From Larkinella terrae (GTDB taxonomy: Bacteria; Bacteroidota; Bacteroidia; Cytophagales; Spirosomataceae), in assembly GCF_009668025.1 (NCBI RefSeq), contig NZ_WJXZ01000014.1, forward strand, positions 1,521,097 to 1,585,096: a stretch of DNA of 64,000 bases, read 5' to 3'. This document shows positions 7,699-17,526 of the stretch, piece by piece. Both the position numbers and the translations under genes were made by a program. Position 1 is the first letter of the stretch. The number at the start of each line of letters is the position of its first letter. The notes beneath the pieces are model-generated. The model saw only the letters and a list, made by a program, of their open reading frames with translations. It was not told where the DNA came from and ran no database searches.

Positions 7699-8772
7699 AT
7701 GAGAAAGTACGCAGCCTTAGTGATTTTCGTTGCACTTTGCGGCCTAAAAATTCCGGTGGCCTTTGCCCAGGACACCACGCTGACGATTCGGGCAATCGAG
7801 GGCCTGAAATACGACGTGCCGCGCTTTGTGGTGCGACCCGGCACCCGAATCAATCTGACGCTTGATAATTACGACGATATGTCTCACAATCTGGTGGTTA
7901 CGCTGCCGGGTGGGCGTTTGAGGGTGGTCAATACCGCCATTGGCCTTGGCGCAGACGCGGCCAAACTCAATTACGTTCCGCGCACGCCGGACGTGGTGGC
8001 GCACACCGCGATTGTGGAACCGGGAAAATCGGAAAAGATCAGTTTCCGGCTCGATCAGGAAGGAATTTACACGTATGTCTGCACCTATCCGGGCCACGGT
8101 TTTGTCATGTACGGAGCGATTTACGTCACCAGAAAACCGGCCACGGTTCCGGCTCTGGAAAAAGATCCGAACGTATCGGCCAATCGTCGGGACGATCTGG
8201 CGGGCCATGTCGGACACCAGCCCAACCATCCATATGAACTGAAATATCCGGCGATCTACCGAACCTTTATGCCCGATTCCGGACCTGCGTCGATTGCAGT
8301 CGGACTTACTCCCACCCAAGCCTATTGCTGGGATGCAGGAGCGTGCCGGTTACGCTATGCCTGGACGGGCGGTTTTGTCGATTTGACCGATCATTGGGAC
8401 GGAAACGGCAAGAAACCCTCGCACGTTATCGGCGATGTGTATTTCCGGGACCGGGGCGGTTTTCCGATCCGGTTTGGTACCGCCGACCGGCTGCCCGAAG
8501 TGCATTTCAAAGGTTACCAGCTCTTCAATCGCTACCCGGAATTTCGGTACCTGGTGAATGGCATTGAGGTGCGGGAAATAATCAAGCCGCTGCCGACGGG
8601 CCGGGGGCTGGTCCGTTATTTCAGTCTGGGGCCCGTGGCCGGACCGGTTTATTTTGTCTGCAAATCCGGCGATGGCGTAAAATACCGCCCATCTGTGGGC
8701 AAAATTCAGGATGGAGTGGTGCGTTTGCCGGTAGGAACGAAGAAATTCACGATAACGATGATTGCCGAATGA
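7699..8772 (+). CDS. Secreted cupredoxin (plastocyanin/azurin-like) domain protein
   Basis: 357 residues with a signal peptide cut near VAFAQ-D (residue 24). Residues 25-145 form a type 1 copper domain with all expected ligands: His63 in MSHNLVV, Cys128 in YVCTYPGH, His133 and Met137 in GHGFVMYG. Residues 150-357 are an additional region of unknown function containing CWDAGACRLRYAWTGGFVDLTDHW, which resembles sequences found with large heme/propeller proteins in Bacteroidota. The gene overlaps the next one by 4 nt (ATGA), so translation of the two is coupled and the products probably act together in periplasmic electron transfer or sugar oxidation. That role is an inference. Confidence 0.85.
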   Translation: MRKYAALVIFVALCGLKIPVAFAQDTTLTIRAIEGLKYDVPRFVVRPGTRINLTLDNYDDMSHNLVVTLPGGRLRVVNTAIGLGADAAKLNYVPRTPDVVAHTAIVEPGKSEKISFRLDQEGIYTYVCTYPGHGFVMYGAIYVTRKPATVPALEKDPNVSANRRDDLAGHVGHQPNHPYELKYPAIYRTFMPDSGPASIAVGLTPTQAYCWDAGACRLRYAWTGGFVDLTDHWDGNGKKPSHVIGDVYFRDRGGFPIRFGTADRLPEVHFKGYQLFNRYPEFRYLVNGIEVREIIKPLPTGRGLVRYFSLGPVAGPVYFVCKSGDGVKYRPSVGKIQDGVVRLPVGTKKFTITMIAE

Positions 8773-10382
8773 AAACGTATAGAACTATTCGAAACAGTTG
8801 CCAGACGCCCCTAAATCCCCTGAAGGGGACTTTCAAATCCGGCATAAATGCTGTCCAAGTCCCCTTCAGGGGATTTAGGGGCGTCTGGTTGCTTTTAACT
8901 TTTTTTTATTCTTCTATAGTTGCCAAACCGCTTTTCCCCGCCGATACGATCACCGATTATTACGAAGTTGAAACCATTCAGATGCCGAAAGGACTGACGG
9001 CCGAAACGGATGGAATGGCAATCATGCCGGATGGCCGGATTGTGGCCGGTTTTCATCGGGGCGAAATCATGATCTACAATCCCAAAACGAAAACCTGGAA
9101 GCTTTTTGCCGAAGGCATCCACGATCCGCTGGGCATTCTGGCGGTCAGCAACAGCGAAATTCTGGTGATGCAGCGCCCCGAACTCACCCGGATAAAAGAC
9201 ACCAACGGCGACGGTGTGGCGGATGAGTACCTGACCGTTACGGATGATTTTGGGCTGTCGGGCAATTACCACGAATTTGCTTTTGGACCGATTAGAGACA
9301 AAAAAGGGAATCTGTTCATCGCTCTCAATTGTGCGTCGAGCGGAGCCGGTATTTTTCCGGAAGTACGGGGGAAGCTGGATACGCTGGGCCGGCCGGGCCG
9401 CATGTACTCGGCAGTGCCTTATCGGGGCTGGATCATGAAACTGACCGCAACGGCGGCCCGGACCGACGGAAAGCTGCATCCGTATGCCAGCGGTTTTCGG
9501 TCGCCCAACAGCATTGGGTTCGATGCCAACGGAAATCTGTTCGCGGCCGACAATCAGGGCGACTGGCTAGGAACCAGTAAGTTATACCATGTTCAGGAAG
9601 GCAGACATTACGGGCATCCGGCCAGTCTGTTGTGGAAAGACGGTTTTCCGCACGTAACGCCCAGTAAGTTGCCGGTTAAACTACTGGATAGTTTGCGGAC
9701 GGTCGAGAGCGTGGCGTTTCCGCATAGCCGGATTGCCAATTCGCCGACGCAGCCGGTGCTGGACGATACCGGTGGTAAGTTCGGACCGTTTTCGGGCAAA
9801 ATGCTGGTGGGTGAAATGGATCATCCGTACCTGATCCGGTTGATGCTCGAAACCGTCGATGGGCATATTCAGGGCGCCTGCGCGCCGTTCCTGGCCGGAG
9901 TTGGGTTGCGGAAAGGCAACAACCGACTGGCGTTTGCGGCCGACGGCAGCCTCTGGCTCGGTCAGACCGACCACGGCTGGGCGGGCGACCGGGGCATTCA
10001 GCACGTTCGCTGGAAGGGGAAAACCCCGCTGGAACTGGCCGACATGAAGCTGACGCCAACCGGTTTTGTTTTGACGTTTACGCAGCCGCTCGATGCTGCC
10101 ACAGCGAAGCAACTTACTAATTATCAGTTTCAACGGTATTATTACGAATACCACGAAGCGTACGGATCGAAGCAATTCGATGTGAAACCGGTACCCGTTA
10201 CCAATGCTGAACTTTCTGCCGATGGCCGGACGGTAACGCTGAAACTGGCTGAACTGAAAGCCGGTTACATTTACGAACTCGAACTCGGGAAACTTCGCTC
10301 CCGAACCCAGCAAAGCCTCCTGAATCACCTGATCTGCTACACTCTGAACCGACTTCAGCGAAATACGCAGGCGAATCCGTAA
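8769..10382 (+). CDS. Exported beta-propeller protein (PQQ/sorbosone dehydrogenase-like fold)
   Basis: 537 residues. Residues 1-55 include an apparent signal segment (VWLLLTFFYSSIVAKPLFPAD). Its coding sequence is interrupted by an 88-bp perfect-armed inverted repeat (8801-8888) that is translated as residues 11-40. The mature part shows propeller motifs: MPKGLTAETDGMAIMPDGRIV, FGPIRDKKGNLFIAL, ASGFRSPNSIGFDANGNLF and LAFAADGSLWLGQTDHGWAG, typical of large Bacteroidota propellers related to glucose/sorbosone dehydrogenases and PVC-type heme-binding propellers. No CxxCH heme motif is present. The C-terminus (about 430-530) is a beta-rich domain. It overlaps the cupredoxin gene by 4 nt. Catalytic function is not established; the upstream copper protein would be a natural electron acceptor. 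Confidence 0.8.
   Translation: MKTYRTIRNSCQTPLNPLKGTFKSGINAVQVPFRGFRGVWLLLTFFYSSIVAKPLFPADTITDYYEVETIQMPKGLTAETDGMAIMPDGRIVAGFHRGEIMIYNPKTKTWKLFAEGIHDPLGILAVSNSEILVMQRPELTRIKDTNGDGVADEYLTVTDDFGLSGNYHEFAFGPIRDKKGNLFIALNCASSGAGIFPEVRGKLDTLGRPGRMYSAVPYRGWIMKLTATAARTDGKLHPYASGFRSPNSIGFDANGNLFAADNQGDWLGTSKLYHVQEGRHYGHPASLLWKDGFPHVTPSKLPVKLLDSLRTVESVAFPHSRIANSPTQPVLDDTGGKFGPFSGKMLVGEMDHPYLIRLMLETVDGHIQGACAPFLAGVGLRKGNNRLAFAADGSLWLGQTDHGWAGDRGIQHVRWKGKTPLELADMKLTPTGFVLTFTQPLDAATAKQLTNYQFQRYYYEYHEAYGSKQFDVKPVPVTNAELSADGRTVTLKLAELKAGYIYELELGKLRSRTQQSLLNHLICYTLNRLQRNTQANP
8801..8888. repeat. Palindromic element (family E) inserted in a coding sequence
   Basis: Perfect 32-bp inverted repeat (8801-8832 against 8857-8888) around a 24-nt loop. 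Each arm contains its own smaller palindrome TCCCCTGAAGGGGA. The element lies within the leader-coding part of the propeller gene and is read through as protein. The pentamer GTTGC occurs on both sides (8797-8801 and 8888-8892), as a short target duplication would, though five bases may match by chance. A related half-element is inside leuS at 12,127-12,150. Confidence 0.8.
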
Positions 10383-10391
10383 GAAAATCCC

Positions 10392-10399
10392 TACTTTTG
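10392..10399 (+). promoter_or_regulatory. Candidate -7 promoter element upstream of leuS
   Basis: TACTTTTG matches the Bacteroidota -7 consensus TAnnTTTG. No TTG -33 box is seen at the usual distance. If used, transcription starts near 10,406 and the leuS leader RNA would contain the whole hairpin at 10,414-10,491. Confidence 0.4.
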
Positions 10400-10413
10400 T
10401 AAATGGATTGTTG

Positions 10414-10491
10414 CGCAGAGCTAAGCGGAGTAAAAAAGAGTTTAACAGAGTTTTCTCCGCTTAACTCTTTGTTACTCCGCTTAGCTCTGCG
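10414..10491. repeat. Intergenic self-complementary word repeat, family C (copy C2)
   Basis: Perfect 20-bp arms (10,414-10,433 and 10,472-10,491; the arm starts CGCAGAGCTAAGCGGAG) plus a second inner stem AAAGAGTT/AACTCTTT (10,436-10,443 with 10,463-10,470). Between them lies another copy of the word (TCTCCGCTTAACTC). It fills the spacer between the propeller gene and leuS, 36 nt before the leuS start. Best preserved member of family C in the window. Confidence 0.8.
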
Positions 10492-10527
10492 AAACATTTT
10501 TAAAGCGCATAAAAAGCATTAGCTCCA

Positions 10528-13359
<2,832 letters not shown>

Positions 13360-13367
13360 GAATGGCA

Positions 13368-13399
13368 CCGCTGACAGGGTCTTCGACCGCTGTCAGCGG
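13368..13399. terminator. Hairpin after leuS
   Basis: CCGCTGACAG (13,368-13,377) and CTGTCAGCGG (13,390-13,399) form a perfect 10-bp stem with a 12-nt loop, followed by CAAAAAATC but no clear T-run on the plus strand. The core CTGACAG is shared with the palindromes after fumC and the phosphodiesterase gene, so this may be a dispersed repeat serving as a terminator. Confidence 0.5.
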
Positions 13400-13439
13400 C
13401 AAAAAATCTTCGGGATTATCAACGGAAAACTTTGTTTAT

Positions 13440-14240
13440 ATGACGCTCGACGCACCCATTCATTCCGGCGAAACCGTTCGGATTCTCACTTATAATCTCA
13501 ACGGCATTCGGTCGGCCCTGAGCAAAGGACTGATCGAATGGTTGCTGCAAAACCCGTTCGATGTTCTCTGTTTTCAGGAGGTAAAAGCAACCCACGACGT
13601 GGTGGATCTGCTGCCGTTCGAAGCGCTGGGTTATAAGTACCACTGGCATGCGGCTGAGAAAAAGGGCTACAGTGGCGTAGCGACATTTTCCAAAATAGCA
13701 CCCGATCAGGTCGTGATGGGGTGCGGCATTCCGGCCTACGACTGCGAAGGCCGGATTCTGCGGACGGATTTTGGCGACCTGACGCTGCTAAACTGCTATT
13801 TTCCGTCGGGCACGACCGGCGAAATCCGGCAAACCGTTAAGATGCAGTTTCTGAATGATTTTTTCGATTATGTTCAGGAACTCCGCAAAACCCGCCCGAA
13901 TGTGGTGGTTGTGGGCGATTACAACATTGCGCACACGCCAATCGACATTCATGATCCCGTTCGGAACAAAACGTCGTCCGGTTTTTTGCCGGAAGAGCGC
14001 GAATGGCTGACGAAGTGGTTCGACAGCGGTTTCGTGGATTCGTACCGGTACAAAAATCCGGGGCAAGTCGAGTACAGCTGGTGGAGCTTCCGGGCCGGTG
14101 CCCGCTCGACCAACAAAGGCTGGCGGATCGATTACATCTCCGTCAGCGAGCCTTACAAAGACCGGATCGTAGCCGCCGGACACCGAACCGACGCCGTTCA
14201 TTCCGACCACGGACCGGTTTGGGCGGAATTTTCGCGATGA
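13440..14240 (+). CDS. xth: Exodeoxyribonuclease III (AP endonuclease family)
   Basis: 266 residues from the ATG at 13,440. An earlier in-frame ATG at 13,362 would place the leuS terminator hairpin inside the gene, so the later start is preferred. Endonuclease/exonuclease/phosphatase fold with the motifs ILTYNLNGIRSA, the metal ligand Glu in CFQEVKA, GDYNIAHTPIDI, and the terminal SDHGPVWAEF carrying the catalytic His. Members act in base excision repair, cutting at abasic sites and removing 3' blocks. It overlaps pnuC by 4 nt (ATGA), so the three genes xth, pnuC and nadR are probably transcribed together although the repair function is unrelated to NAD uptake. Confidence 0.93.
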   Translation: MTLDAPIHSGETVRILTYNLNGIRSALSKGLIEWLLQNPFDVLCFQEVKATHDVVDLLPFEALGYKYHWHAAEKKGYSGVATFSKIAPDQVVMGCGIPAYDCEGRILRTDFGDLTLLNCYFPSGTTGEIRQTVKMQFLNDFFDYVQELRKTRPNVVVVGDYNIAHTPIDIHDPVRNKTSSGFLPEEREWLTKWFDSGFVDSYRYKNPGQVEYSWWSFRAGARSTNKGWRIDYISVSEPYKDRIVAAGHRTDAVHSDHGPVWAEFSR

Positions 14241-14905
14241 ACAACCTTTTCGACATCAACAGCATCTTTTTTACGGTACTCGGTTACCCGATGAGCTACC
14301 TGGAGTTCTTCGGAACCGTGACGGGGGCGGTGGCAACCTGGTTGTCGGCGCGGGCGCACATCGTCAGCTGGCCGGTCGGCATGGTGAGCGTGGTGCTGTT
14401 TACTTTTCTCTTTTACCAGATTCAGCTTTATCCCGACATGTTTTTGCAGGTGTTCTTTTTCGTCACCAACGCGCTGGGCTGGTGGCAGTGGACACATCCC
14501 AAAACCGGTGAAGAAGATCGTCGGAATGAGCTGAAAATTACACCGTTATCGACGCAGAATTTCTGGGTCCTGATGGGCGTCGGAGCGGTTTCTACCGCGC
14601 TCTTTGGGGCTATTGCGGAGAATCTCCACGAATGGTTTCCGGTAATGTTCAGCCAGCCGAGTGCCTACCCGTACCTCGATTCGTTTACGTCTGTGATGAG
14701 CATTATTGCTACTTTTCTGCTGATTCGGAAGAAACTGGAATGCTGGTACGTCTGGCTCCTGGTCGATTTGATCAGTACCTACATGTACTTTACCAAAGGC
14801 GTCAAAGTACTGGGAATCGAATACGGTTTTTACTGCCTGATTGCGTTTGTCGGGGCCTGGCACTGGACCCGCGAATACCGTAGTTACACCCCAACTACGG
14901 CATGA
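14237..14905 (+). CDS. pnuC: Nicotinamide riboside transporter PnuC
   Basis: 222 residues from the ATG at 14,237, which overlaps the xth stop. Seven hydrophobic segments are suggested, and the PnuC motifs are present: VTGAVATWLSARAHIVSWPVG, ITNALGWWQW-like VFFFVTNALGWWQWTHP, and the tryptophan-rich C-terminal CWYVWLLVDLISTYMYF and GAWHWTREY. PnuC carries nicotinamide riboside across the inner membrane by facilitated diffusion, and a cytoplasmic kinase traps it. The following gene encodes such a kinase and overlaps by 4 nt, which supports the assignment. An upstream reading in the same frame from 14,003 lies inside xth and is not real. Confidence 0.93.
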   Translation: MNNLFDINSIFFTVLGYPMSYLEFFGTVTGAVATWLSARAHIVSWPVGMVSVVLFTFLFYQIQLYPDMFLQVFFFVTNALGWWQWTHPKTGEEDRRNELKITPLSTQNFWVLMGVGAVSTALFGAIAENLHEWFPVMFSQPSAYPYLDSFTSVMSIIATFLLIRKKLECWYVWLLVDLISTYMYFTKGVKVLGIEYGFYCLIAFVGAWHWTREYRSYTPTTA

Positions 14906-15867
14906 AAAAAGGACTTGTTTTCGGGAAATTCATGCCGGTTCACCAGGGCCATATCGCGCTCATTGCGTTTGCCGCGGCCCAATGCGACCAACTGATTGTT
15001 TCCATGAACTGCACGCCCGCCGATTCAATCGCTCCCGAAAAGCGGATGGAGTGGCTGCGGGCGTTGTTTGGCGATCGGGATGACATTGAACTGGTGCAGG
15101 TCTGGGATGATTTTTCGGACGATAGCCTGCCTTTGTGGGAAGCCACCCGGCTCTGGAGCGATTTTATCAAGCAGCGGTTTCCCGATATCGATGGTTTTTT
15201 CTGCTCGGAACCGTACGGCGAACCGTTATCACACCACCTCGGATTGCCCTGCGTCTGGTTTGATCGGGAACGTCGGCAGGTACCGGTTTCGGCGACCTTG
15301 ATTCGCCAGCATCCGGCCCGGTATTGGGATTTTATTCCCGATGTTGTAAAACCGTATTTTGTCAAAAAAGTCTGCTTGTTCGGCCCCGAAAGTGTGGGAA
15401 AAACGACGCTGGCGGAACGGCTCGCTGGGCATTATCATACGGTTTTTGTTCACGAAGTCGCCCGCGACCTAATTACGTCCAACGACCTGACGCTCGATGA
15501 TTACGTTCAGATTGGTCACGCCCAAACCGATGCGGTTTTGAAAGCTACGGAATCCGCGAATCGTTTGCTGATTTGCGATACGGATCTGATTACGACCGAG
15601 TTGTATTCCGAACACTATTTAAATGAAGTACCACCGGTTTTGTATGAGCTTGAAAAACAGGTAGTTTACGATCGGTATTTCCTGCTGAATATCGACGTTC
15701 CCTGGGTAGCCGACGGCCTGCGCGACTTGGGCCACCGACGCGAAGAAATGTACCAGCGTTTCAAAACCGCTCTCGAAGCCCGGGGAATTGCCTACATCGA
15801 CGTTTCCGGCGACTGGGAGCAGCGCTGGGCGAAGGTAACTGGCGAGATTGACCGGTTATTAGCTTAA
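14902..15867 (+). CDS. nadR: Bifunctional NMN adenylyltransferase / ribosylnicotinamide kinase, NadR-like
   Basis: 321 residues with two domains. Residues 1-150 are a nucleotidyltransferase with FGKFMPVHQGHIALI (HxGH at 14-17) and CSEPYGEPLSHHLG. Residues 155-321 are a P-loop kinase with GPESVGKTT at 161-169, VHEVARDLI and ICDTDLITTELY. The kinase phosphorylates nicotinamide riboside to NMN and the first domain converts NMN to NAD. Unlike enterobacterial NadR it lacks an N-terminal helix-turn-helix, so it should be an enzyme only, not a repressor. It overlaps pnuC by 4 nt, giving a salvage pair of importer and kinase. Its last 9 nt overlap the end of the convergent exonuclease gene. Confidence 0.93.
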   Translation: MKKGLVFGKFMPVHQGHIALIAFAAAQCDQLIVSMNCTPADSIAPEKRMEWLRALFGDRDDIELVQVWDDFSDDSLPLWEATRLWSDFIKQRFPDIDGFFCSEPYGEPLSHHLGLPCVWFDRERRQVPVSATLIRQHPARYWDFIPDVVKPYFVKKVCLFGPESVGKTTLAERLAGHYHTVFVHEVARDLITSNDLTLDDYVQIGHAQTDAVLKATESANRLLICDTDLITTELYSEHYLNEVPPVLYELEKQVVYDRYFLLNIDVPWVADGLRDLGHRREEMYQRFKTALEARGIAYIDVSGDWEQRWAKVTGEIDRLLA

Positions 15868-16473
15868 TTTCAACCCGTCGGCCAGTTTAAAAACCTCCTT
15901 CAGACATTTCGCCGTTAAAATGGCATCTTCCAGCGCGTTGTGATGTTCGGATTCGCGTTCGAAACCGAAATGGCCCGCAATGTCCTTTAAACTCAGTCGT
16001 TGTGGTACCGGTTTTCCATTTTTCTTTAAAATCCGGAAGGAAAAATAACTCAGGGTATGCAGGTCGATGAGTGTGCGTGAATAGGGCCATTTGAGTTTTT
16101 CCAGCCGGTAGGCTTCTTTCAGAAAATTAATGTCGTTGATGACGCTCTGCCCGCAGATGATTACCTCACGCAGGTAGGGTGTATTGTCGTTCGTTTGCTG
16201 CGTTTTTCGAATGCCCAGCTGCTTGATAATCCATTCTTCCAGTTCCGGGAGCACGTCGTAAATCATCGGGGCATCTTCCAGATCGGCCAGCGAGAGGTTA
16301 TGAATTTTCTCGGACGAACTGGAAAAAGCGTCTTCGTTTTCGGGATAAACGTTGGTCAGGTACTGGCCCTTTTCAACCCAGTTATCGTCGAAAAGAACGG
16401 CTCCCACCTGAATAATTTCGTTCCAATCCGGCTCCGGGCCGGTCATTTCGAGGTCAAGGACTAGGAAAGGCAT
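15859..16473 (-). CDS. DnaQ-fold 3'-5' exonuclease
   Basis: 204 residues of the DEDDh exonuclease superfamily. ExoI motif: Asp7 and Glu9 in VLDLEMTGPEPDWNEIIQVGAV. ExoII: CGQSVINDINFL. ExoIII: EHHNALEDAILTAKCL with the catalytic His and Asp. The phrase LDLEMTG is shared with oligoribonuclease and DNA polymerase III epsilon-like proteins; length and spacing do not decide between RNA and DNA as substrate. It is convergent with nadR (9-nt overlap) and is followed upstream by the RES/Xre pair on the same strand, 8 nt away. Confidence 0.87.
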   Translation of the reverse strand: MPFLVLDLEMTGPEPDWNEIIQVGAVLFDDNWVEKGQYLTNVYPENEDAFSSSSEKIHNLSLADLEDAPMIYDVLPELEEWIIKQLGIRKTQQTNDNTPYLREVIICGQSVINDINFLKEAYRLEKLKWPYSRTLIDLHTLSYFSFRILKKNGKPVPQRLSLKDIAGHFGFERESEHHNALEDAILTAKCLKEVFKLADGLKLS

Positions 16474-16481
16474 AGGCGGTT

Positions 16482-16934
16482 TTATTTAAAGCGTCGGTCA
16501 AAAACCAAAGACTCTATACGAGCTATTTTTAAAGATTTGTGGTCTGGATGCAACGGGTTAAGTAAGTAATCGAATTCGGTCGGAGCGTGGGCTGAGGGCA
16601 CTCTCATCATCCAAAAAATACGTTCATTAATCCATTGTTCGGTAATATTGGCTAACTCCTCGTTGTATGGGATGCTTCTCCAATCTTGAGGTAAATCTTC
16701 AACCTGAATTCGTTTTATTGAAGCGTCGTTCGGAATTTCAATTGTCACTAAACTCATATTTATTGAGAGTATTTCTGAATTCGCCAATGTTTCAAGCATT
16801 GCTAATGAAATGTGTTCTGCAAGGTAAAGAATAGGCGTGCCCTCCCGGTGCCACCTCCCTGAGCTATAAAGTCCACCGGTTCCATTTAAATCATTGGCAT
16901 AAATCGTTTTGGTAATTCTGTACAGTTCCATCAT
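16482..16934 (-). CDS. RES domain protein, putative toxin
   Basis: 150 residues. RES-domain features are visible: MELYRITKTIYANDLNGTGG with the conserved Arg, GGLYSSGRWHREGTPILYLAEH with the Ser/Arg/Trp cluster, SLAMLETLAN with the conserved Glu, and a C-terminal HPDHKSLKI-type segment. RES toxins of the MbcT/ParT type degrade or modify NAD or transfer ADP-ribose, and are paired with Xre antitoxins carrying DUF2384. That partner is encoded immediately upstream with a 4-nt overlap (ATGA). The locus is AT-richer than neighbouring genes. A role in phage defence or persistence is not demonstrable here. Confidence 0.87.
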   Translation of the reverse strand: MMELYRITKTIYANDLNGTGGLYSSGRWHREGTPILYLAEHISLAMLETLANSEILSINMSLVTIEIPNDASIKRIQVEDLPQDWRSIPYNEELANITEQWINERIFWMMRVPSAHAPTEFDYLLNPLHPDHKSLKIARIESLVFDRRFK

Positions 16935-17371
16935 AAATAAATACCGTGCAGAATGGCATTAAGGACATTCAGAACTTGTTTACGACCAATCATTGAGTCT
17001 AAAAGATCGATCGGTTTCTGACTTTGAAGTGATACTATTTTTGCATTCAACCAGTACTCAAAATCATTCTTCTTTTCAAAGACCTCCATTCCTTTGGCAT
17101 AAATTTCTGACAAAGCAATTGCCTTTTCGGTCTCATCTTTGTTTAGTTTAGCCTGGTTTCTAATGCGACGTTGGTAAGTGCTTTCCGAAATGGCCAGGAT
17201 ATGACTCATCGTCTTATTCGTGAAACCCATATTTTTTTGAAGATGGGTAATTGATTCCATTGGCAATCCTTCTTGGGCGATGGCCAATAAATCGAATTCA
17301 TGTCTGACGGGGCGATTGATCAGTACTTCTCCACCCAATGCAGAAACAATCTTTTGAAGCGGTACATTCAT
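16931..17371 (-). CDS. Xre/MbcA/ParS-type antitoxin (DUF2384)
   Basis: 146 residues. The N-terminal half carries a helix-turn-helix (MGFTNKTMSHILAISESTYQRR, about 48-69). The C-terminal half has the DUF2384 toxin-binding region (NKDETEKAIALSEIYAKGMEVFE, ... PIDLLDSMIGRKQVLNVLNAILHGIYL). It neutralises the RES protein encoded downstream, with which it overlaps by 4 nt, and probably represses the shared promoter, as in characterised RES-Xre pairs. A TATATTTG box lies 44 nt upstream on this strand. Confidence 0.88.
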   Translation of the reverse strand: MNVPLQKIVSALGGEVLINRPVRHEFDLLAIAQEGLPMESITHLQKNMGFTNKTMSHILAISESTYQRRIRNQAKLNKDETEKAIALSEIYAKGMEVFEKKNDFEYWLNAKIVSLQSQKPIDLLDSMIGRKQVLNVLNAILHGIYL

Positions 17372-17414
17372 GGTTATTTGATCGTCTTACTCCTGTCATT
17401 TGATAACATTCTGA

Positions 17415-17422
17415 CAAATATA
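17415..17422 (-). promoter_or_regulatory. Candidate -7 element for the RES/Xre operon
   Basis: On the minus strand the bases read TATATTTG, a full match to TAnnTTTG, 44 nt before the antitoxin ATG. No TTG at -33 is visible. The spacer to the divergent fumC is short, so the antitoxin could influence both directions. Confidence 0.45.
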
Positions 17423-17454
17423 GAAATTCCATTCTTATCTATTTGCTTCTGTCC

Positions 17455-17462
17455 TACCTTTG
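17455..17462 (+). promoter_or_regulatory. Candidate -7 element for fumC
   Basis: TACCTTTG matches TAnnTTTG and lies 64 nt before the fumC ATG at 17,527. No TTG was found at the expected -33 distance. If used, it excludes a longer fumC reading from 17,443. Confidence 0.45.
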
Positions 17463-17526
17463 CCGCCGGAAGCGCCGGTCGAACCCGCCGGTTCCTTGTC
17501 TCAAGTCTAACATCTTTAGTCTCACG

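Noticed and set aside
8801-8888. Rho-independent terminator
   Set aside because: The inverted repeat lies inside an open coding frame directly after a translationally coupled start and has no T-run. A palindromic insert fits better.
14003-14236. Extension of pnuC upstream of its ATG
   Set aside because: The stretch is the other frame of xth; pnuC starts at the ATGA overlap.
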